Positions 10,157 to 20,157 of a stretch of 64,000 bases of DNA are shown here, piece by piece. Origin of the DNA: Actinernus sp. WN-2022 (taxonomy: Eukaryota; Cnidaria; Anthozoa; Actiniaria; Actinernidae); contig JAOWCC010000092.1 in the NCBI GenBank assembly GCA_030867875.1, positions 1 through 64,000 of the forward strand, given 5' to 3'. The notes beneath the pieces were generated by a model. It ran no database searches and had not been told where the DNA came from. It saw only the letters and a list, made by a program, of their open reading frames with translations. Numbering within the stretch: position 1 is the first letter of the stretch; the number at the start of each line of letters is the position of its first letter. The translations under genes were made by a program, and so were the position numbers.

Positions 10157-11245
10157 AGACCCTGTGTCCGAGCCCATGGTGCTTTGCGCGCGCAAATCAT
10201 TTTCGTAGGCTACGAAAATCAGAAATATCGTTGTTATGCGACTCTCGAATCTTTCGAAATCCAAACCTAGTTTGGGCCATCGTGTAATTATTGATAGGTA
10301 TATATGCTTAACTAACTTTCTTTTATCTATACTTTTTAAAATGAAACTTTAGTTCGAATATTTCTTCGAATCCCGGTCTAGAGTGGCGAGTAGAGGAATG
10401 CTGGAGAAAGAACCGAGACAGCGAGGCGAAGTGACTCGACAAATAATCATTCAGCAGTCCACATTTTACTTTCTCTAGGTCTACAAGAGAATACTTGTGG
10501 TTCAAAAGGACTATTACGCGAGTTTCCCGGGGTTTTTCTGCACTAAGCGACAGGCGGGCTTCGTTGGAAATACAAAGCACAAAGCAATCACTTCTGGCAT
10601 CAAAAACATTCGTAATTATAATTTCGCACGGCAAAGCTTCACTGAGGTGTTACGACTTATCTTTTTCTGTATATGTTTTGCATTTTTATTAGCAGAGAAA
10701 GCAATGTCCTTAACTTTTTTTTTCATCCTCCAGTACGTCCAGAAAGTCTTGCTACCAAAACTACGATCGCGGGTCAAACTTCAGCTGTTACTTCGCTGTG
10801 AGTTTGACTCGAGTGTGAGTACGACATTTCATTTTGCACTCAAAATATATCATTCGCAAGGAAAGTAGAGATCTTCAAATACAGCTAAGCAATACTGGAG
10901 ACAAAAAACAAGGTAACAAGAGTATGTGTTTGCTTGTAGAGTTGTGAAAAGTCGCACTCGTAAATCGAATTAGAATCTAAAGACAGAACAACTGGCTTCC
11001 TGCCGAGTACTGTTAAATATTATTCGAAGCATCCGGGGAAAATTCGTGGGCTCGATTGGGTTGTTAATCCGGTAGAAATTATGAAATTCGTTATCCAAAG
11101 TGTATGTGTACTTCTTTTATGAAACTTATAAACAATCGAGAGCATTTTAGTTCGCCTAACAGCTGGCCTTTAATTTATGCGGCCGTTGATAAACAAACTA
11201 ATCATAACATTGGCGCAAAGCACCATGGGCTCGGACACAGGGTCT
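10157..11245. mobile_element. TTAA-flanked non-autonomous element (Kolobok/piggyBac-type target)
   Basis: Inverted ends AGACCCTGTGTCCGAGCCCA (continuing to about 33 bp) lie between TTAA at 10153-10156 and 11246-11249. No transposase frame is convincing; the small ORFs near 10323-10868 look fortuitous. TTAA duplications are shared by piggyBac and Kolobok, so the superfamily is open. Confidence 0.65.
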
Positions 11246-11641
11246 TTAACTCAAGCCCGTCGTTGAATCAATTCTAGTATGACAGACTGTAAAAGTGTAC
11301 CAGTGATTTTCTGAACGCCCTGGGCATGTAGATTACAAAAATATATGATAGCAAGGTCATAAAGGCAGCTTAAAGGTGTCACGTGACCTTCAATTCTACT
11401 GCTCATGCGCAGTAATGGAAACCCCCCTAAAACGCGTCATTTTTCTAATAATATCTTTCATACTCACCTTAAAATGTATTTTAATTGGTGTAGATATTGT
11501 TTTCATGTATAGGAAGAATTTTCAGGAGATGAATATATAATTAGGGTCACGTGACAATGACGTCATACTCTATAAATACATGATTTTTTGGCATTTAGCA
11601 TATAGTAATTGCGGGGTCTAGCTAATGCCCAGGCAATAGCC
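11246..11641. other. Unit-A-only spacer with CACGTGAC MITE-like end
   Basis: Contains ttaaaggtgtcacgtgacc (about 11370) whose complement occurs near 17840 and 50580, marking a dispersed repeat family. No gene seen. Confidence 0.35.
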
Positions 11642-12396
11642 AGTACTCGACTAGAAATGTGCAGATGCAGATGTTTTAAGGATATCACATTTTATTTTTA
11701 TGGTTTGGTGGCTACGACGAGCCACGTTATTTTTGTATTTTAACCTTTAACGGTCACCCTGTGGCAATCAAACAAAACGTATTGGCGATTTTGACAGCGT
11801 GTTTCCAAAAAAAAGAATAACCTAATTTTATACTGATGCCACGTGCGTTATCACGTGATGGTGACATCAGAACTGGCTAAGTCTACACTCCTCGTGTAAT
11901 CTGAACAAGATTTTGGTGATATTTAGATAGCTTCAACTGGTTTTCTAATCTCACTCACCTATTGTAGACTGTTCGTATGCTCTGTCTGATTTCCGTATCC
12001 AATACCCTACCTAATGGTTTCCATGCACCAGCTTTAAACCCATCTGTAACTATTTACATGTTTGTTTTCCGTGCTACAGCTTTAAAACCGTATTTGACTA
12101 TTTGTTTTAGAGCTTCTTTAGTTGTTCTGGTCACCCTAGACCGAGTTGGGCATGCAAATGAGATTATTGCTCCCGTGGTATAATTTGCAGTCCAGAACAT
12201 TATAAGAACTCGAGATGTATTCCTTGCTTAAATTATAAACGTTTTAGTGACTATTGATGTCATGATAGTTTTCTTGTCTAACTTGTGCATTATATGTTAA
12301 TCAATTTTAGTTTCTGTATCGTTGGTGCCATGCGCATATCTAGACAAGTGAAACATTTCTAGTCAATTGCAATGTCTACAGCGTTTTTGTGTAAAT
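11642..12396. other. Shared 3' flank of the transposon-type gene
   Basis: Matches 43967-44253 and 44957-45423. Position about 11922 (ttagatagcttc) is the empty site of the MITE at 44256-44954. No gene recognised. Confidence 0.5.
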
Positions 12397-13175
12397 TTAC
12401 AGCATTTCTTCGATATCATCATCCTCTTCGTCTTCTTCTACTTGCATATCTTCCCATTCGTCTGCCTGGTTAGTGCAGGTGGTTAGTCGACAAAGGTCTG
12501 AGCATTTCAAACCATTCTGAATGCATTCACATGTATTATTTTCACAAGACTTCTTGCGTGTGCACGCCATCAGCTCGATCACAGCCCGTGGTGCTGGAAG
12601 CCCAATCATCCAGTCTATCTCTAGCCTTTGGCCATCTCCGTCTTCCTCAAGAACCCATCCTTTGCCAATCGGTGTTGGAATGTCATTGTTGGACAAGGAG
12701 TTTCTCCAAATCGCGGCTTGATAGTTCGCTCTATCAGCGTGCTTCTCAAGACAGTCCTTGCATGGCGGCAACTGATGGGACTCAGCTTCTCCTCTCTTAG
12801 CACAAAAGAGAGCATATCGACAGTGATTGACATCTGTGTCTTTCTTAGCGCCATACAGTGCACAAACAAAGGACTGTAACTGCGCAAACAGCTCTGGGTT
12901 AACCGACCACTCGTTTCCAAGACGTTGAAATGCAAGCTGGTAGTCTTTATTCTCCCGAACCATTTTCAGCGGTTTTACCTTTCCAACTCCAGCGAAAGCG
13001 CTGACTGTATCGCATCCTGTAAAGGCATGCATACCTGGTAGGGCCTTACACACATCTTGACCAATGGCACTGGCTATCTTGCTGATGTCAACGTATCGTG
13101 CGTGGAATTGTGATACACACCTCTGGAAAATCGGTACATCAATTAAAGAGGAGAAGGCAAGACACGAGGAAAAGA
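12397..13175 (-). pseudogene. Transposon-type gene, C-terminal part, unit A
   Basis: Fragment collinear with 45424-46200. It keeps the motif GMHAFTGCDTVSAF of an XPG/PIN-like nuclease region, then a Cys-rich block (CENNTCECIQNGLKC) and an acidic tail ending DDDIEEML. The same combination suggests the Academ group of DNA transposons, which carry an XPG-type nuclease and a Cys-rich finger, but I cannot confirm this without a search. The gene is cut at 13176, where a tRNA-like array replaces about 1.3 kb present in unit B; upstream coding resumes at 14747. Confidence 0.55.
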
Positions 13176-13186
13176 GAAAAATTCTC

Positions 13187-13260
13187 TGACCGAAGTGGGA
13201 CTCGAACCCAACGACCTCCAGGTTACATGTCTGGCGCTCTACCAACTGAGCTATCAAGTC
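13187..13260 (-). tRNA. tRNA-like unit 1 of the 258-bp array
   Basis: Boxes A and B intact. A C-to-G change on the plus strand (gaccgaag) breaks one acceptor pair. Terminator shortened to T5. Confidence 0.5.
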
Positions 13261-13444
13261 AGATGAGAGCAATCGTGGGTATTGGTGCGTTATGTGGGGT
13301 CACGGCGATTATATATGTATATGTAGTTATGATATTGAATCATGTTTGCCGCGTAGCACTAGTAAGTGTAAAGAATGTAATATATAAAGTGGTATGCTGT
13401 AGTGCTAAGTGTGCACGCCCTACGAGGGAAAGAGAAAAAATCTC

Positions 13445-13518
13445 TGACCCAAGTGGGACTTGAACCCAACGACCTCCAGGTTACATGTCTGGCGCTCTAC
13501 CAACTGAGCTATCAAGTC
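13445..13518 (-). tRNA. tRNA-like unit 2 of the 258-bp array
   Basis: B box changed to GGTTCAAGTCC, still within consensus. T6 terminator present. Confidence 0.55.
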
Positions 13519-13702
13519 AGATGAGAGCAATCGTGGGTATTGGTGCGTTATATGGGGTCACGGCGATTATATATGTATATGCAGTTATGATATTGAATCA
13601 TGTTTGCCGCGTAGCACTAGTAAGTGTAAAGAATGTAATATATAAAGTGGTATGCTGTAGTGCTAAGTGTGCACGCCCTACGAGGGAAAGAGAAAAAATC
13701 TC

Positions 13703-13776
13703 TGACCTAAGTGGGACTCGAACCCAACGACCTCCAGGTTACATGTCTGGCGCTCTACCAACTGAGCTATCAAGTC
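13703..13776 (-). tRNA. tRNA-like unit 3 of the 258-bp array
   Basis: Acceptor 3' strand TTAGGTC turns one wobble into a T-A pair. T6 terminator present. Confidence 0.55.
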
Positions 13777-13960
13777 AGATGAGAGCAATCGTGGGTATTG
13801 GTGCGTTATATGGGGTCACGGCGATTATATATGTATATGTAGTTATGATATTGAATCATGTTTGCCGCGTAGCACTAGTAAGTGTAAAGAATGTAATATA
13901 TAAAGTGGTATGCTGTAGTGCTAAGTGTGCACGCCCTACGAGGGAAAGAGAAAAAATCTC

Positions 13961-14034
13961 TGACCCAAGTGGGACTCGAACCCAACGACCTCCAGGTTAC
14001 ATGTCTGGCGCTCTACCAATTGAGCTATCAAGTC
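13961..14034 (-). tRNA. tRNA-like unit 4 of the 258-bp array
   Basis: D arm reads GCTCAATTGGTAGAGC. Remaining features as in the consensus unit, T6 terminator present. Confidence 0.55.
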
Positions 14035-14225
14035 AGATGAGAGCAATCGTGGGTATTGGTGCGTTATATGGGGTCACGGCGATTATATATGTATATGTAG
14101 TTATGATATTGAATCATGTTTGCCGCGTATATTTTAGCACTAGTAAGTGTAAAGAATGTAATATATAAAGTGGTATGCTGTAGTGCTAAGTGTGCACGCC
14201 CTACGAGGGAAAGAGAAAAAATCTC

Positions 14226-14299
14226 TGACCCAAGTGGGACTCGAACCCAACGACCTCCAGGTTACATGTCTGGCGCTCTACCAACTGAGCTATCAAGTC
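14226..14299 (-). tRNA. tRNA-like unit 5 of the 258-bp array
   Basis: Consensus sequence. The spacer to unit 4 carries the extra bases atatttt near 14130. Confidence 0.55.
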
Positions 14300-14483
14300 A
14301 GATGAGAGCAATCGTGGGTATTGGTGCGTTATATGGGGTCACGGCGATTATATATGTATATGTAGTTATGATATTGAATCATGTTTGCCGCGTAGCACTA
14401 GTAAGTGTAAAGAATGTAATATATAAAGTGGTATGCTGTAGTGCTAAGTGTGCACGCCCTACGAGGGAAAGAGAAACAATCTC

Positions 14484-14557
14484 TGACCCAAGTGGGACTC
14501 GAACCCAACGACCTCCAGGTTACATGTCTGGCGCTCTACCAACTGAGCTATCAAGTC
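14484..14557 (-). tRNA. tRNA-like unit 6 of the 258-bp array
   Basis: Boxes intact, but the T6 run is interrupted (TTGTTT), so termination would be weak. The base just beyond the 5' end is also altered (catatgag). Confidence 0.5.
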
Positions 14558-14614
14558 ATATGAGAGCAATCGTGGGTATTGGTGCGTTATATGGGGTCAC
14601 GGCGATTATATATG

Positions 14615-14746
14615 TATATGTAGTTATGATATTGAATCATGTTTGCCGCGTAGCACTAGTAAGTGTAAAGAATGTAATATATAAAGTGGTATGTACACTT
14701 ACTAGTGCTACGCGGCAAACATGATTCAATATCATAACTACATATA
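14615..14746. repeat. Perfect 53-bp terminal hairpin of the array
   Basis: Arm 14615-14667 (tatatgtagttatgatattg...) and its exact complement 14694-14746 are separated by a 26-nt loop. The outer sequence of the inverted arm, tagttatgatat, is the same as the left terminus of the 61025 array, so it looks like a terminal inverted repeat. Confidence 0.85.
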
Positions 14747-15939
14747 TCATTATAATAGACTGACATATACCTGGCATAGTTGAATGCATCATACGCAAAG
14801 CACCAAGGTAGCATCTCTCGAACACACGAAAGGTGCAGCATCCAGTCGCCTTCTCTTGAGGAACGAATCATATGCAGCAGCAACTCCACCATATCAATAT
14901 AAGAGATCCAAAAAGCGGGCCATTAGAGTTCTGTAGGTGATCAACATACTCGGAAAAACGGGTGCTCAAACGCTGGAAGGACTGTAGCTGCATAACATGA
15001 TCATGGTGTACTTTGTTCACTCCGTCCATAAGATCACCAACTGCATCCAGAACGATTTCTACTAGACCAGTATCGTCAGAATGGTGGGCAGCAAGCCAAG
15101 GCATAAATCCTTCTCAGGCCACTCTCATAAAAGCTTCAAAGGCCAGCTTATGAAATCTAATTCCCCTGTTATAGTTACGACCTTCTAGTACTCTAGATAC
15201 CGATCCTTCAGCGATAACACCAGACTCTATGCATAAGTCTTTCAGACCGGCATCTTGAAACCTCTTGCCAATGACAGAGAGCATCGTACACAGCGTGTGA
15301 AACGTGCCAAGCCACAGGACAATAGGTTTGAACTGATTTATGTTCTTGCATTTTATTTCAAGTGCTTTGCAATAGATAGCTTGGTCAAAAACGCAAGTCA
15401 TATTTGACAAATGAAGGCTGTGCATGATAGCCAGGGACCGGTCCAACACCTCTTTCACCGTAGACATACTAGTGGCTGGTGCATTAATGGTTGGTAAGTA
15501 GCCTACGTTAGAGTTCACAATGTTATCCTCATCGTGAACCAGAATGTTAAAACCAGTCCAGCTGGTCCAGCTGCAGACATTTTGCTTTGTTTCATAATGC
15601 AATCGAGCAAGAATATAGAGAAGGTTCTTCTTTGTTGCCTCTCTGAGAATCTCGTCCCTGTCTACTTCCTTTAGTTTCCGTATCGCTGGTCCAACTCGTT
15701 TCCCGACATTGTAGATAGGGAGAGGTTCGTCTACTGCTTTCAGTGCTCTTTGCTTGTTCTTCTCTACTGGTGGGAGGATTTTGGGTTGATGGGGCCATAT
15801 GTGAGAGGCTGAATAGCTACTCCATTCACGCGGTGCGAAGTGCCAGCACCTGTTAGGGTATCTTCTACTCTGTCAATGTTATCAAAACCAAGGACTGTAT
15901 TGATATGGGGATGGATATTTCCAGAAATGGAAATCCATC

Positions 15940-16089
15940 GAATCACATCCCTATCATAGAATTTTAATTATAACACGATTTTTATTTATTTATTTATTTA
16001 TACATTTAGATATTTTAAAATTATATACTATTTTGTAATTGGATGTTGAAAAGCCCCTTGGGGAACATTTAATAATAAAGTTTATTATC
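15940..16089. mobile_element. Short LINE-like 3' end insertion
   Basis: A 150-bp segment absent from unit B. It ends aaaagccccttggggaacat then ttaataataaagtttattatc, resembling the hairpin plus simple tail of 5'-truncated non-LTR insertions. No coding sequence is retained. Confidence 0.4.
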
Positions 16090-16728
16090 TTCGTGCACCA
16101 TGGCGAGCTTTTGAAGGCATAGTGACGTGTCAATTTCCTCCAGCTGTGAATACGATGCACCATGTCCCAGACGGTTGAGAATCTGGATTATTTCAACATT
16201 TCCAGTAAGTGATTTCACAGCTGAAGGCAATAGTATGTGTTTGGGTGGCTTGAATCTGCCTCTGCTGATCCCAAACATGACATCCTGGGCGATAGAGGTC
16301 ACAAGCCAGCTCATTCTATCGGTTACGTCTACATGGTCACCATTCAGAAGATACCTAAGAAAGGTGGTAACCAGAGGCGGAGCGTCAATATGATTCCTGC
16401 CAAGTGTAGCAGGGTTCGGGGGCCATTCCTGATTAGTACAATATAATGGTCCTTAACCTTCTTGCGTATGGCACTAGCCACTTCCTTAATACTCTCTGTA
16501 GTGTTATTAGAGGCTCTTAGTGCATTTATCTCTTTCTGCAGTTTGTAGTTTGACAGAACGAGCCCATCACGGGTCAAACTATCGGGATATACTAGCACTT
16601 TGCGTACTTCTGTAACCATATGTAGGGAGTCTCCAAACTCTGCAGTTAGTTTTCGTTTGAGGTTCTTGACTGTCGATGCTCTGATGTCATTTAAACCCAA
16701 TTCAGTCATCCTCACCTGTAACATTTCA

Positions 16729-17032
16729 CATATCAAACAATTTATTGAGAAAAGTGTCGTTCCTGAGAGCTCCCTGTGATATTCCATATATGGTCAATAT
16801 ATTCCATATTTGGAAAGCAGGACGGATCGTCGAATACTAGAACACGTTCAGGAAGTGTAGCGAGCCGGCAGAAGAGAGGCGGATACAACGTAGGCTACAG
16901 GAAGTGTGATTTAAAAAATCGAATCGTTTTTTGAAGATTCGATAGCGAAATTTGAAAAGGATGAGCGTATGCCTCACTAGCATCTAGTCAGGCCCAAATA
17001 GTACTCTGAACGACAACAATTGTTTGATATGA
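16729..17032. mobile_element. 303-bp MITE with CATATCAAACAATT ends
   Basis: Absent from unit B, which reads catttcactgag across the site. Inverted ends CATATCAAACAATT and AATTGTTTGATATG. No clear target duplication beyond a single base. Confidence 0.6.
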
Positions 17033-17144
17033 CTGAGCTGTGAAAGTTCCATTATACTGTTGTGAGTTAATAATTCATTCCTTATTTATTCACACAGCTT
17101 ACTAAATGCAATTCTCTCAGCCTCGGAATATGTATCACTGCCGA

Positions 17145-17344
17145 CAAGGTCTTTCTCTTAGGAAGGGGAGCAGAGGAAATGAAAACTCGCTAAAATCGCT
17201 TCATATCACCCCTGTTACCACACAGACAGCAAGTAATATACTATGGAGGCAAGGTAAGGCATTTTATTCATTAATTCTTTCGTATTTCTAGCTCGTTGAA
17301 ATCCCCATACAAACGCTGTAAGTATTAGCTAGATATTTAGAGCT
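17145..17344. other. Unit-A-specific segment replacing 49459-50091
   Basis: About 200 bp with no similarity to the coding region it replaces in unit B. Nothing recognisable in it. Confidence 0.4.
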
Positions 17345-17799
17345 TGGGCTGCCTGTGAAGCATCATTTCAAGATCTGTCATAAGTCAGTAACTCAGTGAA
17401 AACAAGATGGCGTCCTAGTGCCAGGCCACTGACAGGGAGGCACAGGGAAACCAATATAACAGACACATTTCTCTGTAGGATATTTTATTTCAGATGCTGT
17501 TAAATGAGAATGTATTCTAGCAAACTTTTAGAAAATACCCTTCTTCTTATTTAATGACCGATCAGGGTTTTCCAAATGATAAGATTATATATATATGTCC
17601 TTTTCTCTTTTTACCACAGGGTACCCAAAAGTACTTCCCTTTTTTAAAACACACATAAAAACGGCCAATAACCTAGTAAAACACGCAAAATCTAGCTCCT
17701 TAGGTTGATAATAATGTTTTAAACTATATTGCTGTTTGACTGAAATATTTTTTCTTTTCATGTTGTTGCTCAGCGAAAAGAAAGATTTTATTCCATGAC

Positions 17800-18140
17800 T
17801 AATGGCCCAGCTCATTATATCATACATCCTCCATTTTAAAGTCACGTGACACCCTTAAGCTGAGCTTCTGATCTTGTTATCATAAATATTTTTGTTCTAT
17901 ACCTATAGGGCTTTCAGAAAATCACTGATAGCATTTGCCACCTCAAGTGAACCCAATCCGCCATTTTGTGATGGTCCAGCTCATTATGCATACGTCCTCC
18001 ATTTCAGAGTCACGTGATACCCCTAAGCTGAGCTTCTGACCTTGCTATCATATATTTTTGTTCTATACCTAAAGGGCTTTCATAAAATTACTGATAGCAT
18101 TTGCCACCTCTAGTGAACCCAATCCGCCATTTTGGGGCAG
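17800..18140. repeat. Two tandem copies of a 180-bp CACGTGAC repeat
   Basis: Each copy runs from tccattt(c/t)a(a/g)agtcacgtga to aatccgccatttt, with a shared middle (ttttgttctatacct). Present in both units (B: 50560-50880), so it predates the duplication. Confidence 0.65.
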
Positions 18141-18167
18141 TTGGCTCATGGACTAAAACTAGTAGTT

Positions 18168-18446
18168 TCAAATTGAAAGTGGCATGCTGTCGAGCGAATA
18201 TAGTAGCAATTGATTAGAATCTAAGCCATGTATTAAGGTCATCATATACCCATCTAATATTATAAGAGCACGATTTGAATGAATGAAAGTATTCATCAAA
18301 GCTGAACGCAGAGTAACAAATGGAGCATAGACCAGTTCGCGGTAAATTCCGACATTTTGAAAGGAGTAGATGTAAAAAGCCGATTCTGGCGCATTTTCAT
18401 CTACAAACAGCAAATGGTTAAATTCCTGGAAAATCACCAAGGTCAA
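18168..18446 (-). CDS. Conserved 92-codon ORF, unit A
   Basis: Starts MTLVIFQEFNHLLFVDENAP. The equivalent frame in unit B (50908-51186) is also 92 codons and differs at only a few residues, so it has stayed open in both. The segment ALMNTFIHSNRALIILDGY followed by LLLYSLDSM loosely resembles cysteine-protease-like ORFs of mobile elements, where a DS pair follows a hydrophobic strand, but this is weak. It may be an exon or remnant of the same mobile element as the HNH gene. Function unknown. Confidence 0.3.
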   Translation of the reverse strand: MTLVIFQEFNHLLFVDENAPESAFYIYSFQNVGIYRELVYAPFVTLRSALMNTFIHSNRALIILDGYMMTLIHGLDSNQLLLYSLDSMPLSI

Positions 18447-18539
18447 ATTCCTAGAAAATCACCAACGTCAAATTCCTAGAAAATCACTTAGACCAAATTC
18501 CTGGAAAATCACCAAAGTCACATTCAAGGCCATAAAGAG

Positions 18540-18760
18540 GGGGGAGGAACAGAACAGGGAGGAGGGAGAATTGGAAACGAAATGTCCAGAAAAACTAGGG
18601 AGGAGGAATAATTTAGCATACAGGGAGGAGGGAGAAAATGGGATCTATACATACATGCTCTAGAGAGAAATTTTAAAACTCACTAGGGAGGAGGGAGAAA
18701 TGTCGGAAAAAAATAGGGAGGAGAGAGATTTCACTACCCGTTCCTCTCCACTCTATAAAA
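18540..18760. mobile_element. Purine-rich insertion with AGGGAGGAGGGAG repeats
   Basis: Absent from unit B, which reads aggctataaaatcc. Ends are an imperfect inverted pair (ggggaggaac and gttcctctcc), and ataaa flanks both sides. Inside are five or so agggaggag blocks with G-quadruplex potential. Confidence 0.5.
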
Positions 18761-18954
18761 TCCTAAAGAAATAAAAATATAAAATCCCAAGGCTAAATTC
18801 CAAGAAATATTCCCCAGGCTAATTTCCAAGAAATGTTCCCCAGGTTATATTCTCAGAAAAATCTGATGGAAATAATTCTTGAGAATATCTGATGGCAAAT
18901 ATTTTGTTATTCTATAAATTATAATCACTAAATAAATCATTAAGGCTTAAAGAG

Positions 18955-19711
18955 ATGATGGTGCGTAAATGGTGCGTAAATATCATAAATGGAAAATCCT
19001 ATAATATTCACCCTGTTTATGATCTATATGCGGGAAGTAGAGATGGAAAGTTTTCAATATTGTGAAAAAGAAAGAAATAGATGGAAATATTATTAACTCC
19101 AGTTATTTATCCTGTGTGGTTAGAAAACATACTCAAAAATGGTATAAGACTTACTTAATTCATACAGATGGGATTGTTTTAATGGGGTGATCTCAGATGA
19201 TAAAGTCATTTACCACATTAATATAAATAAGACTGATAATAGACTTGAAAACCTACAGATTATAACACAACAAGAAAATTGTAAAAAGTTTGCTAAAAAT
19301 ATAGATTATTCATTTATTAAAAATAATCATAAGAATAAAAAATGTGTGAAGGCTACTAAGTGTGATACAAATGAAGAAACTTTTTATAATAGTTTGTATG
19401 CAGTTCAACAACATTTAGGTATTAATTGTGGTATAGTAACAATGGCTTTTGAAGGATTGAATAATTGTAAAACAGGTATATCAAAGAAGGACAATTGTAA
19501 ATATAAATTCGAATATATAAAAAAGGAAGAATTACCAGAAAATCATAAAAAATCAGCTAACAAGCACCCTAAGAGAGTCACAGAAGCAGATAAGAAAAAT
19601 CATCAAAAGGAAGCAATGAAAAAATGGCAAAATAAAGAATATATATGTCTAAAGTGTAATAAAAATATAAAAAATGGAAACAAATACAAGCATAAAAAAT
19701 GCTGTAAATGA
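18955..19711 (+). pseudogene. HNH homing-endonuclease-like gene, frameshifted
   Basis: An AT-rich frame resembling NUMOD4-HNH proteins. The first part (PVYDLYAGSRDG) fits a NUMOD4-like segment. The HNH core reads YHININKTDNRLENL, followed by a modular DNA-binding-like region and a C-terminal CxxC...HxxxC finger (ICLKC, KHKKC). Frameshifts near 19050 and 19165 separate the segments. HNH genes of this form occur in phages, large DNA viruses and mobile elements; base composition differs from the surroundings, suggesting import. In unit B the same gene is deleted after the first 110 codons. Confidence 0.55.
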
Positions 19712-20157
19712 ACATTTAAATCATGGCTCATTTTGAGTAAATAATAGTATTAATATACTATAGCAAAACGCTATAATATATTAGAATAACGAACATCGAT
19801 GTATTCGACTTGGGCATCTTAACACAAGTCTGAGTAAACTTTTGTGTAAAATCTTCTGTAAAATATTATAGTAAATCTTACTTAACTATTTTTATACCTA
19901 ATAATCAGGCGTTAGTCATATGACAATCATACGGCCTGAATACAATAGACATGTTTAGACATAGTACTCCAGTGGGAAAGTCCCTGTGGTATGACATCAT
20001 AGACTTCCTGTTTTATTTTTTATTTTTTTGAACGCACTATTAATTTTCGCTAGATAGAGATTCATTACAGCGTGACGTCAATACATTCCACACTTCCCTA
20101 ACAATTTTGAACTCTTGAGGTAAACACGAAATCTATTTTCAGATTCGCTGGTTGTTA
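19712..20157. other. Shared AT-rich spacer, no gene
   Basis: The portion from about 19907 matches 51772-52088. Ends at TTA (20155-20157), the target of the next element. Unit B reads gttgttagggaactctgg across the site. Confidence 0.5.

Larger units (their letters stand above)
13176..14746 (-). mobile_element. Six-unit tRNA-like tandem array (258-bp type)
   Basis: Six tRNA-like genes at 258-bp spacing (one interval is 265 because of a small insertion near 14130). The left end starts mid-unit at gaggaaaagag; the right end is an inverted partial unit forming a perfect hairpin. Relative to unit B, the array occupies the position of 46198-47516, which is missing here. Spacer bases differ consistently from the 257-bp arrays (tattgaatc for tatgaaatc, gtaatatataaag for gagatgtaaag). 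Confidence 0.8.
14747..17144 (-). pseudogene. Transposon-type gene, central part, unit A (multiply broken)
   Basis: Collinear with 47517-49458 and several percent diverged. Frames are broken by small indels (for example near 14900, 15560 and 15790) and by two insertions (15940-16089 and 16729-17032). The N-terminal zinc-finger region present in unit B is absent, because the match stops at 17144. No activity is possible from this copy. Confidence 0.7.

Noticed and set aside
10323..10868. Overlapping 103-123-codon frames
   Set aside because: They lie inside a TTAA-flanked non-autonomous element, are low complexity at the ends and show no family motif.
13098..14724. Long plus-strand frames with an 86-residue hydrophobic repeat across the tRNA-like array
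   Set aside because: 258 is divisible by three, so a chance open frame antisense to the tRNA-like genes repeats in every unit. The 257-bp arrays do not keep it.
16127..16446. Plus-strand frames repeated at 48751-49139
   Set aside because: Antisense shadows of the conserved transposon-type gene.
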